Part shown: positions 43,901 to 54,516 of the stretch, piece by piece | Position numbering within the stretch: the first letter of the stretch is position 1 | Layout: each line of letters opens with the position of its first letter | DNA from: Cyanophora paradoxa | Lineage: Eukaryota > Glaucocystophyceae > Cyanophorales > Cyanophoraceae | Length of the DNA stretch: 64,000 bases | NCBI GenBank assembly: GCA_004431415.1 | Contig: QPMI01000555.1 | Span: 20,484 to 84,483, forward strand | Direction of reading: 5' to 3' | The notes under the pieces: generated by a model | The model's database searches: none | Told to the model about the DNA's origin: nothing | The model's input: the letters and a program-made list of their open reading frames with translations, nothing else | Made by a program: the position numbers and the translations under genes

Positions 43901-46900
43901 ACCTGCCTGCGCAGGGCGGGCCGGCAGCTGGCTCGACCGCGGCGCTCTCCGGCTGGAGCCCAGGGCCCCACCTCCGCCCCGCAGTCCGTCACGGCCTCGC
44001 GCAGCCCCGCCGCCGCTCGACCCGCCACCGCCGCTTAAGACCCGCCGCCGCCGCATAACCTGCTTGCGCAGGGCGGGCCAGCCGCTGACTCGCCCGCGGC
44101 GCCCTCCGGCTGGAGCCCAGGGCCCCACCTCCGCCCCGCGGTCCGTCGCGGCCTCGCGCGGCCCCGCGCTGCTGCCCGACCCGCCACCGTCGCTTAACCT
44201 GCTTGCGTAGGGCGGGCAGGCCGCTGGCTCGACCGCGGCGCTCTCCGGCTGGAGCCCAGGGCTCCACCTCCGCCCTGCGGTCCAAAAACGACCTCGCGCG
44301 GCCCCGCGCCCGCCTCTCGACCCGCCGCCGCCGCCTGCCCTGCTTGCACGGGACAGGTCGGCCGCTGTCTCGACCGCGGCGCTCTCCGGCTGGAGCCGAG
44401 GGCTCCGCCTCCGCCGCGAGGTCCGTCACGACCTCGCGCGGCCCCGCCACGCCGCCGCTCGACCCGCCACCGCCGCATAACCTGCTTGCGCAGGGCGGGC
44501 CAGCCGCTGACTCGCCCGCGGCGCCCTCCGGCTGGAGCCCAGGGCCCCACCTCCGCCCCGCGGTCCATCACGGCCTCGCACGGCCCCACGCTGCCGCTCG
44601 GCTCGCCGCCGCCGCATAACCTGCTTGCGCAGGACGGGCCGGCCGCTGGCTCGCATACAGCGCTCCCCGGCTGGAGCCCAGGGCTCCACCTCCGCCCCGA
44701 GGTCCGTCACGGCCTCGCGCAGCCCCGCGCTGCTGCTCGGCCCGCCGCCGCCGCATCACCTGCTTGCGCAGGGCGGGCCGGCCGCTGGCTCGCATGCAGC
44801 GCTCCCCGGCTGGAGCCCAGGGCTCCACCTCCACCCCGAGGTCCGTTCACGGCCTCGCACAGCCCCACGCCGCCACCCGGCTTGCCGCCGCCGCCTGACC
44901 TGCGGGTGCAGGGCGGGCCGGCCGCTGGCCCACCCACCGCGCTCTCCTGCTGGAGCTCAAGGCTCCACCACCTCCCCGAGGTCTGCAGCGACCTCGCGCG
45001 GCCCGGCGCCATCGCCCGGCTCGCTGCCTCCGCTTGACCGGCTGGCACAGGGCGGGCCGGCCCGTAGCCCGCCCGCGGCCGTCGGACGCTTCCTGGCTGG
45101 AGCTCAAGGCTCCGCCACCGCTCCAAGGTCTGCAGCAACCTCGCGCGATCCCGCGCCGCCGCGGAACTCGCCGCCGCCACCTGACCTGCTTGCGCAGGGC
45201 GGGCCGGCCGGTGGACCGCGCGCAGCGCCTCCTGCGGTAGCAAAAAGCTCCGCCGCCGCCCGAAGGTCCGTAGCGGCCTCGCGCGGTCCCGCGCCGCCGC
45301 TCGACCCGCTACCGCCGTCAGACCTACTCGCGAAGGGCAGGCCGGTCGCTGGCTCGCCAGCAGCGCTCTCCTGCTGGAACTCAAGCCTCCACCACCGCCC
45401 CGAGGTCTGCAGCGACCTCGCACGGCCCCGCGCCGCCGCTCGGCTCCCCGCCGCCACCTCGCCTGCTTGCGCAGGGCTGACCGGCCTCTGGCTCGCCCAC
45501 GTCACCCCCCTGCTGGAGCTCAAGGCTCCTTCGCGGCCCCGAGGTCCGTCACGGCCTCGCGCGGCCCCGCGCCGCTGCTCGACCCGCCGCCTCCGCCCGA
45601 CCTGCTTGCGCAGGGCGGGCCGGCCCCTGGCTCGCCCGCAAGGCCCCCTGGCTGAAGCTCCAGGCCCCGCTACTACACCGAGGTCTACTGCGACCTCGCG
45701 TGGCCCCGCGCCGCCGCTCGGCTCGCCGCCGCCGCCTGACCTGCTTGCGCAGGGCGGGCCGGCCGCTGGCTCGCCCGCAGCGCCTCCTACTGGAGCTCAA
45801 AGCTCCGCCGCCGCCCCAAGGTCCGTGGCGACCTCGCGTGGCCCCATGCCACAGCTCGGCTCGCCACCGCCGCCTGACCTGCGTACGCAAGGCGGGCCGG
45901 CCTTTGGCTTGCCCACGGCACTCCCCGGCTGGAGCTCGAGGCTCCACCACCTCCCCGAGGTCTGAAGCGACCTCGCGCGGCCCACACTACCGCTCGGCCC
46001 GCCGCCATCGCTCCCCCAGCTTGCGTAGGGCGGGCCGGTCTCTAGCTCGCCCGCGACGCTTCCTGGCTGGAGCGCGAGGCTCCACCCCCGCCCCGAGGTC
46101 GGCAGCGACCTCGCGCGTCCCCGCGCCGCCACTGAGCTCGCCGCCGCCGCATAACCTGCTTGCGCAGGGCGGGCCGGCCTCTGGCTCGCCAGCAGCGCTC
46201 TCCTGCTGAAGCTTATGGCCCCACCACCGCCCCGAGGTCCGCAACGACCTCGCGCGGCCCCCAGCCGCCGCCGCCTCGACTGCTAGCGCAGGGCGGGCCG
46301 ACCGCGGGCTCGCCCACGGAGCTCTCCTACTGAGCTCCAGGCCCCACCATCGCCCCGAGGTCGGTAGCGACCTCGCGCGACCCTGTGCCACCACAACGCG
46401 CGCCGCCGCCGTCTGACATGCTGGCACAGGGCGGGCCGGCCTCTGGCCCACCCGCGGCGTTCTCCTGCTGGAGCTCCAGGCTCCACCACGGCCCCGAGGC
46501 CCATCTCGACCTCGCGCGGCCCCGCACCGCCGCCGAGCTTGCCGCCGCCGCAAACCTGCTTGCGCAAGGTTGGCCGACCGCTGGCTCGCTCGTGGCGCTC
46601 CCCTGCTGGAGCGCAGCGCTCCGCTTCCGCCCCAAGGTCCGCAGCGACCTCGCGCGGCCCCTCGCCGCTGCGGAGCGCGCCACCACCGCCTAACCTGCTG
46701 GCGCAGGGCGGGGCGGCCGCTGTCTCGCCCGCGGCGCTCCCTTGCTGGAGCCCCAGGCTCCGCCTCCGCCCCGAGGCCCGTAGCAGCCTCGCGCGGCCCC
46801 GCGCCGCCGTTGAGCTCGCCGCCGCCTCCTCGCCTGCCTGCACAAAGACGTACCAGCCGTGGGGCTCGCCCGTGGCGCTCTCGTGCTGGAGCTCAAGGCT

Positions 46901-47480
46901 CCACCTCAGCCCCGAGGTCCGTTACAACCTTGCGTGGCCCCGAGCCGCCGCCCGGCTCACCGCCCCGACCGACCTGCTAGTGCAGGGCGGGCCGGCCGCT
47001 GGCTCGCCCGCAGCGCTCACGGGCTGGAGCTGAAGGCTCCGCCCCGCCCGAGGCCGGTACCGGCCTCGCGCGGCCCCGCACCGCCGCCAAGCTCGCCGCC
47101 GCCGCCTCGCCTGCTTGCACAAGGCAGACTGACCGCTGGCGTGCCCGCAGCCCCTGCTGCGGGAGCCCAGGCTCCACCGTCGCCCCAAGGTCCGTAGCCA
47201 CCTCGCGCGGCCCCGCGCTGCGGCTCGGCTAGCCGCCGCCGCCTGACCTGCTAGCTGCTGGCGCAGGGCAGGCCGGCCGCTGGCTCGCCCGCGGCACTCT
47301 CCGGCTGGAGCTCAGGCTCCGCCACCGCCCCGAGGTCTGTATACGTAGCGACCGCGCGCGGCCCCACGATCTTGCTCGTCCGCTGCCGCCGCCCCGCCTG
47401 CTGGCGCAGGGCGGGCCGTCGGTGGGCCTGCTGTCGATGCGCACCGGCTGGAGTGTTTTAACATTCCGCCGCGGCCCCGA
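40915..47480. repeat. 138-bp GC-rich satellite array, about 47 units
   Basis: The unit runs CCTGCTTGCGCAGGGCGGGC, then GGCTCGCATGCAGCGCTCC, CGGCTGGAGCCCAGGGCTCC, CCGAGGTCCGTCACGGCCTC, GCTCGACCCGCCGCCGCCGC. The spacing of CCTGCTTG is 137-141 bp (41,951; 42,090; 42,231; 42,370; 42,507). Units are most alike in 41.3-44.8 kb and diverge to the right, where the CTGGAGCTCAAGGCTCC variant takes over (44.9-47.3 kb). Because 138 is a multiple of 3, long open frames run through several units on both strands; I do not regard these as genes. The same satellite restarts at about 62,750. Confidence 0.95.
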
Positions 47481-47989
47481 GGTCCGTAACGGCCTCGCGC
47501 GACTTCACGCCGACGCGCAGTGCACGTGCGGCCACCTTGCCCGCCCCCCACCCGTAGCGCGCCCCTGGCCCGCACCGCCCAGCATGACTTGCCAATTGTT
47601 GGCGGCGGGATCTGGCGGCGCAACTATCAAGCGCCGCCCCAGTTAGTCGACTGTCCCATAGGGGCACGGCGAGAACCTCCCCAGCCTTCTGTGCCGGCTC
47701 GTTACCTCGGGCTTCTTGGCCCCCCGGCCCCATCATGGCATGTTGTTGTCCGAATTCACGCTCTCTGCCCGTTCCCCTACAGCACAGTGCGCTGGGGATG
47801 GGGCTCAGCGTCCGAAGACACGTTGAGGTGGCGGGGAGGAGAAAAGAGAGGGGGGGGGCAGGAGGAGGGTGGTGCAACCCTCGCCCTCTTGATCGCTCTT
47901 GTTCTTATGTATGCTATTCTGGCTGGCTGTGACCTGACTCTTGTTTGGTAGGGGTACTGCATTCGTGCTGCGTTCGCTACGCTCACCCC

Positions 47990-48300
47990 GCGGCCTCCGG
48001 CGGCGGTACCCGGCTTCGGATCCCCGAACCCGGAAGAAACCGCGTACCCCTCCCCGGGGTACGCCGTTCGCCCCAACCGGCCCCACAAGGCGCGGCCCGA
48101 GGCCGAACGCGTACCCCGGAGAGGGGTACGGCGTCAGAGCGGCCCGATCAAGTGTACCCCCGAGCGGGTACCCCGATCGGCCCCGCGACGGCCCCGAGCG
48201 GAGTACCCCGAGCGGGGTACACCGCCTCGGTCCCGCAACGGCCCTCACCGGGGTACAGGCGCCTAGCGCGCTTACCCCGGAGAGTTCTTGTTCCGGAACT
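47990..48300. repeat. Cluster of GTACCCC hairpins
   Basis: At least eight GTACCCC or GGGGTAC words in about 300 bp, several as dyads: GTACCCCGGAGAGGGGTAC, GTACCCCGAGCGGGGTAC, CCCCGGGGTAC. The same GTACCCC word is common just inside the donors of introns in the genes of this window. No gene is supported here. Confidence 0.7.
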
Positions 48301-48505
48301 CGCAAGGGCGAGGCCGGAATGGCATACGGCGATCCGCCCTGGTCGATCGCCAACGTATTATGATACGTGGTTCCCGGGAAAGCAGCCTTGAGCTGCCGTA
48401 CCTCAGGGCCCAACCGATGCGCTATCCCGTGCATCTAGCTAAGTAGTGTCAGGCGTAAGATAGCTAGGTCTTCTGCATTCGAATGAAGCGAGGCGTAAAT
48501 GCATA

Positions 48506-50239
48506 TGTACCGCAATTGCAAGTTCGCGTCGGCGTGCGGCGCGTCGAGCAGCGCGCTGCAAGCGGAGAAAGATCGAAAGTCAGCGCCAGGCTCAAGCCCG
48601 AAGCTAAGAGGCGCGGCGCTGGGAGGCGTACCGTGCCGCATATGCATATGCATGCGCAGCGCCTGGAGAAGCACGGCCTGGGCCGCCTCACGGATCGACG
48701 CCTGGCGTGCAATCCATTCGCATCATGGCATCGAGCCACGCGCGCGCGCCGCGGGGCGCGCGCCGTAAGCTGTAACTCGGCGGCGCCGCACGAGCTCGCA
48801 AGCACTGCGAGCCGCGACGGTTATTCAAGTGCAGAAAGACGACATAGAGAGAGCGCACCGGCAACCACCTCATGATCAGAGCGCATTGCGAAGCCGAGGA
48901 GCGAAGCGAACGGGCGAGCGCGGTACCCCAAGCCGGCGCAAAAAAGATCGTGCGTGACAGCATCTCGCTCCACAGCGTGCGGGCGAGCAGCTGGACGGGA
49001 GAATGCGCTCATTCGCGGTTCCAGAGCACGATTGGCCTGTCTCGGAAGCGCCGCCCACGGCAATCCCGCCTCGCAAGCCGCCGCCTCGCACGCCGCCGCC
49101 TCGTGCCCCGCCTTGAGGAACCTTCGAGCACGTTGAGCTGCCTTCTTGGATCGTCCGCAGCCGGCTGAACCGCGCGCGGTCTGCAAACAGCTAGGGCTGC
49201 ATCGCAGCTAGGGCGGCATGAGCCGCCTGCAGCTGTCGATTCATTCGCGATCCTGAGCGTGCTCTGGTCGGTCACCCCTGCACCCGTTCTCGGCGGCGCG
49301 CAGTATCTCACCCGTACGCGTGCACCCATCGCGCAGAGCTAGCGGGCCGCCCGGCATCCGGTGATGCGGATGTAGGTGCTCGTCGCACGCTGCTCTTGCT
49401 GGTGAGCGGATCCGAAGCCCGTGGCCGCGGCCGCGCGCGTCTCACCCGAACCACGCAGCCTGTCATCCTTCGCGCGGGCGGAGACTCGCAGCCTGAGGGC
49501 TGCGTGGTTCGGGTGAGAGACGCGCTTCCCTGGCGCCTGCTCGCAGCTGCGTGAGGAGGATTGGCGCTACTGATCCGCCGCGCGGCTCGCCGCCCCGGAG
49601 CCGCGGCCGCCATTCCACCGCGCCCCGCCCCGCCCCGCCGGCGCCGTCGCCCCGCTGTCCGGCGGCCCCAGCCCACTGCTCCGGCTCCAGTCGTCAGCTA
49701 GCACCAGGCCAGCGCCTCTCTTTCTACGTTCAGTGCCTCCGCCCGCCGCTCCCAGCGGCACTGTGCCGCGGCCGGCTTCTAGCGCTAGCACGCTGCCCCA
49801 ACGTTTACCACTATCGAGTTTCCGCGTGCTGTAGCCTATAGCTATGTCACATCATGTTCTGCAGGCTGCAGCTATGTGAAAAGCGGCTTTGTGTGAAAAG
49901 CGGACCCTGCGGGATCCGAGCTCGGTACCGAAAAAACCGGGACGCCATAGTAAAAAACCGGGACATGTCCCCGGTTTTTACTATGGCGGCGGCCGGATCA
50001 AGTTGCAAACTGGCCCATACAAAAAACCGGGACGGGAGTCGCCTGCTTTTCGCGGCGAAATGGAAGGCCCGAAACTGAGGCCGCGGGGGCGATCGCGAGC
50101 GCAAAACGTTAACGCGAGCGCAATCATGATCATGATCACTTGGGGCGCCGCCCACAGCTGCAGGCCAGCTGGTCCCTAGCGCTAGCCTCAGCCTGGCAGG
50201 GCTTCAGCCTGGCGGCCCGGGCTTAGGGCTGGCCCGGGT
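48506..50239. repeat. Displaced 5' part of ankyrin-TIR copy B
   Basis: Matches 18,959-20,690 almost base for base, including the IREAAQAVLLQALRMHM and ALLDAPHADANL exons on the minus strand, the flank and the ACCGGG hairpin. Small differences are one CATATG duplication at about 48,640, loss of a C near 48,894, and a few substitutions. It is the right half of the split locus (left half 32,695-38,545). Similarity ends at about 50,239. Confidence 0.85.
49945..49986. repeat. ACCGGG hairpin, second copy
   Basis: Same perfect-stem hairpin as at 20,395-20,436, with both flanking AAAAAACCGGGAC copies kept. The stem has no substitutions although the neighbourhood has several. Confidence 0.7.
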
Positions 50240-53200
50240 GTCGCTTGGCTCGATTCCCCGGCCTTGCGGTGACTTAGTGACTAGAGCTAGTTGGTGCCTG
50301 ACGTAACCTGAGTGGCTTAGCATAGTCTCTCTTCCTGTAGGCTTACCTCTCGGTAGCCTACGCTGGCCTGCCTCTACCTGTCTTAGGGGTACAGAGTCAG
50401 TAGTCTTCCGGGTACACAGTGAATACACCAGCCTGCATCTACAGCTGCTCCAGCACAGGGAGCCGGCCCCGCGCAGTACTGCGCGGGTGCCTAATCGGGT
50501 GGGAATCTTCCCATCCGACAGGCGCCACTGCTCACGGAACTGGGCCCGTGGGCAGCCTCCGACAGCATCAGCCCATCATCTTCGGCGACCAGCAGCGATG
50601 CGCACGCATCGCTAGTAGCTCTAGAAGATCTTCTCAGTGCCGAGCGGCGACCCCCGCGCACCGGCGGGCCCGGATCGGCGTGCGATCGATACGCACACAG
50701 CGATCAGCCTCAGCGAGCCGCCAGGCTCTCCGTCAGCGCACCGGAAACGTAGAACTAGCTCTGGAGAACCGATAAATGCGGTCGGACGCGCCCTCCCGTC
50801 GCCCTCGCCGACGGACGCCGCAGATCTTGTCCAGATCCCCGAGGGACAACCTCGACGCCCATGCCCGTACGCGCGCCCCGCCGCGCAGCGCCGCGCGTAC
50901 GGCCTCGAGCAGATAAAAGAAGACCTTTACGACGACCGGCGACTGGCGAACCTCGCCCTGGACCGAGGCGTGCATGAGTCTGGTCGATCGGCTGTGCTGG
51001 CTCTCGCTAGCCTTGCACTCCGAGCCCAGCGCTTCGCGCCGGAGTTCTCCACGGCCTGTGCTAGCGCAGCGCACGCGCACGGCCCTCGGGGTGCGCGCCT
51101 GGCCCTCGCCCTTGAGATTTGATCTGCTGGGGTCGGCAGATTTGATCCTGGCACTGGACGCGTACGGGCTCGGACCTCGCCTGCGCCGCGCGCGCCCCAC
51201 TAAGCGCGGGCGGTCGCGGGCCACCTATAGAGAGCCAGGCGAGCCGCTCGCCCGCAGATCCTTCAGCGGATCTGGAGGAGACGTGGGGGCAGCCGCGTGG
51301 CTTAGCCTGGCGCCCACGGCCGCGGGCTGAGGTTCTGGCTCAGCGCGGTTACGACGGCCAGAACTTAGTCCTGCGGAAGCCAGGCCCGCGCGCGAATACC
51401 CGAGGGTGCTATTCCCGGTCGGATTCGTCGACGCCGCCTGCGCGAGCTGCCGTGCGAGCCCGAGGGTGCTATTCCCGGTCGGTCGCCAGTCACTCGCCGC
51501 GACGCCAGCCCTCTACGGCTGCTGCGATCGTGCTGGACAAGCTCGAGTGGACCGGATTGAGAACTGAGGCCGCGCGCCCGAGTTCCTTCCGGGCGAGAGG
51601 AAGAGCGATCGGATCGATGGCTGAGGCGTGCGCGCCCGAGCTGTCTCCAGAATCGCCGCAGCCGAGCTTGCTCGCCGCTGCTGTGGACCACGACGGCCTT
51701 GGATCTCGAGTGAGGCACATTCTCTCACGGACTAGCGTGGCTTTACGCCGTCGCTTGACCTGAGAATGCCCTCAAGACCTGGAGCTCAAGTGGCCCGACT
51801 GCAGAGCGGACCCACCTGCTGCCTCGCGCGCAGGCAGGGCCCTCTTGCCCCGCCATGGCCAAGATCTCGAGCTTGAGAGCATTAGCCTTCCCTTGGCTGA
51901 TGCTTCCCTCGGCCTCAACTCTTGATCATGAGTGCCTGCCAGGCTGCGCGCTGGCCATGCATATATGCATATGGCCTCGGATCTGACGCATGCGCAACGC
52001 CGGCGCCGCGCGCGGTGACGGTGATGCACTCGGTGCTAGCGGCACAAACATCGAATATCTACGCAAGGCTCAAGCTTGATTCAATGATTAAGCTGCAGGC
52101 CTAGCTGCGAGACGTGGTCTCATGATCAGGCTCACTTCTAGAGCTTGCAAAATCGAGACGTAAAGCCCTAGCTATACGCTAGCTGTCTGCCTCGGAGCTT
52201 GACTCACAGTGAGCTCGCGGCACGTATACGTACGCACTACCGTACGCGTAGTACGTGACCTGCAGCTCAGTTGGCCCTGCAGCTGCACTAGTACTAGTAC
52301 TGCGGCAGCTGCAGCTGGCCGGCACCTGGCACACCGTGACACCTTCTATCGTGAAGCACCGAGGACGGTGCTAGCAAGAAGGGGAGTGATGCCATGATAT
52401 CGATCATGATCATGATGGCAAGCTGCGGCAGTACCGCATGCGTATGCACAGTACGCGAGCTGCTGACCATGATCATGCAAATGCAAGACCACGGGCTCGA
52501 GCTGCACAATCGAATTAAAACGCGCCCCGCGAGGCCTCCCCGCGAGCTCGCCAAGCTCGCCGTGTCTGCTGGGTTCGCGAAGGCCAAGGCTCCCGCCACG
52601 TGCAAGCGGGCGCGGCCGCGGGCCGCCCTGCGGCCAGAACGCTTTGCGCCGACGGCACCTGAGCCAGCCCTGCCGCCTCGAGCTCCGAAGCGACGAGAGC
52701 TGGGCCCGGCCCCTGCCGTTGAGGAGCGCTAAATTCCCTCTGACGAGGGGATGCCCGACGACCTCGGGGCGACTTGGGCGCCCCAGCCACGTGCACCCTG
52801 CTGGAGAGCGCTCCGAGCTCGAGGCTCACGCCAAAGCAGACGCTCCACGGCCGGGCGAGGCCGGCGACGAGTCGCCGCCTATAGCTAGTGGGCCCGCCCC
52901 ACCGGACGCCTGTGACACCAACGACTTTCCCCTCGCGCTTGCCGAGCTCGAGGAAGTCCCCAAGCGCTCGGAGACTGGACATCGTTGGTGGGGCGCTAGA
53001 GGGTTCGCCGAGCCACGGCCCTGCACCCCGACGAGATCTTCCCCCGCGGCCCCGGGGCCCTGCCGCAGTGCCCTGAGGTGGCCCAGTGGCAGCCCGGGGA
53101 CGAGTACAACACGCGCCACTGGCGCTCGCCGGTCAATCCCGAGGACCGGCTGACTCCCGATCCGCATCGGGTAGAAGCCGGAGTTCCGGGGTCTGCCAGG

Positions 53201-54516
53201 CCTCGGCCAGCCGGGCCTACGCATGACCGGCGAACCCCATCGCGATTGCGACTGCAAGCCTCGGAGCTGCTAGGCTGCTCGACTGCAGTCGCGATCGAGA
53301 GCCAGGCTGAGCGTTTGATTTCTGCAGCAAGCTCCTTCGGGGCCTTGACTGCGAAATTGGGAAATTTACCCCGCATGAAATTGGGAAATTTACCCCGCAC
53401 GAGCTTCAAGCTCGGATCAGGGCTGCCGGGCCTCGCAACCGGCCCCTCAGGGCCTAGGCCTGTCCGACGATCTTCCCGCAGCACTGCGTGCTGCATTCGA
53501 GAGCGCCGGTCGGCATCCTGAGGCCTTGATGCTCGAATTCGAGCCGCCCCCCGACCAGGCCTGGATCTCGAGGCCCGGCCTGCACTTCTGCCCGTCTGAG
53601 GCCCGCCGAGAGCGGCGCGTTCCACGCACAGCCGGCCCATGTGGCTCCCGAGCTCGAGGTTCACCTGGCTACCTAGCCTGTGCCCCGTGGTCTACGAGTT
53701 CGAGCCTAGCGCTAGCCCTGGCGGCGATGCGAACTGCGGATTCGAGCTGCGAGCACCGGCGCGAACCGTAATCACGAGCCCCAGGCTCGAGAGGGACCCG
53801 AGTTGCTGAGGCTCTAGATCTCTGCCTACAGCTGTCGCGAAAAGCGCAAGCCGCCCCGCAGCCGGGCCTGGCCCAAGATTGAAGGCGCCGCGCGGCGCAC
53901 CTCTAGCCAGCACCTGGCCTGGCCTGCTCAATGCAAGCTCTCAACTCCCGAAGTCCGGATCCCGAGACTCTCCGATCCGGACTGGAAGCTGTCAGGCCGA
54001 GATCCGGATCCGCCGGGCCGGACCCCGAAGCTCACGCTTGCTGTTCGAGCGAGACGTCGACGCTCTGGGCCCCGGTTGACTAAGCCTTGGAGCAATCGCA
54101 AGCCGCCACTGTGCCAGCTCGAACGCCCGGCGGCCCGCCCGGCGCGGCGCCTCGCGATCGAGCTCGAGCTCGCTTCCGAGCCCTGGATCCGGTTATGGGT
54201 CAATTTCGGCTCTCATGATCAGGACCTGCTGGCACTGCGAGTTCGGCCCCGCCGTTAACGTTGCCGCCGCGTGCACGTGCCAGCGGGTACAGCTTGAGCT
54301 CAGCCGCGAGTTGAGGGCCGGAAGTCACGTGCATGAGCACGTCCACCACGGCTCAGAGCTGCCCAGCTTCCAAGGCTCCGCGGCTGCTGAGCCCCAGGCC
54401 TGCGATCAGACCTGCGACTGGCAGTGCCAAGCCTCGCCAGGCACAAATTCGATGCCGTCACGGCGTTTCGGTCTCGGCCGCCGACACCTGCCGGTCCCGG
54501 TCTCGGCCGCCGGGCC
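50240..54516. other. No confident gene; possible coding fragment at about 53,015-53,190
   Basis: Mixed sequence with many restriction-type palindromes. A plus-strand frame near 53,015-53,190 reads TALHPDEIFPRGPGALPQCP and VAQWQPGDEYNTRHWRSPVN, which has a natural protein look, but I cannot name it or connect exons. Direct repeats: CCCGAGGGTGCTATTCCCGG at about 51,401 and 51,460, and AAATTGGGAAATTTACCCCG at about 53,352 and 53,377. Palindrome-rich patches lie at 51,950-52,010 and 52,220-52,330. Confidence 0.4.

Larger units (their letters stand above)
38546..48505. mobile_element. 9.96-kb satellite-bearing insertion splitting copy B
   Basis: Copy A runs unbroken through GGCGA|TGTACCG at 18,959/18,960. 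In the second locus the left part stops at 38,545 and the right part resumes at 48,506, so exactly this block is extra. It begins TCGGGATTTGCGCTC and ends CGTAAATGCATA, with an AT dinucleotide at the junctions. A block with the same beginning recurs at 54,517 in unrelated flanks, which marks it as an element end. Internal order: leader (to 39,480), 160-bp array, T/A-rich hairpin, 138-bp satellite, GTACCCC cluster. No transposase, reverse transcriptase or helicase is recognisable. The TC start, insertion between A and T, and CATTCGAATG dyad near the 3' end resemble a Helitron, but the 3' end lacks CTRR. Confidence 0.7.

Noticed and set aside
39480-47480. CRISPR array
   Set aside because: Units of 138-160 bp with no conserved short repeat plus unique spacers, eukaryotic context, no cas genes.
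38546-48505. Firm Helitron call for the insertion
   Set aside because: TC start and A/T target fit, but the 3' end is not CTRR and no Rep-helicase was found.
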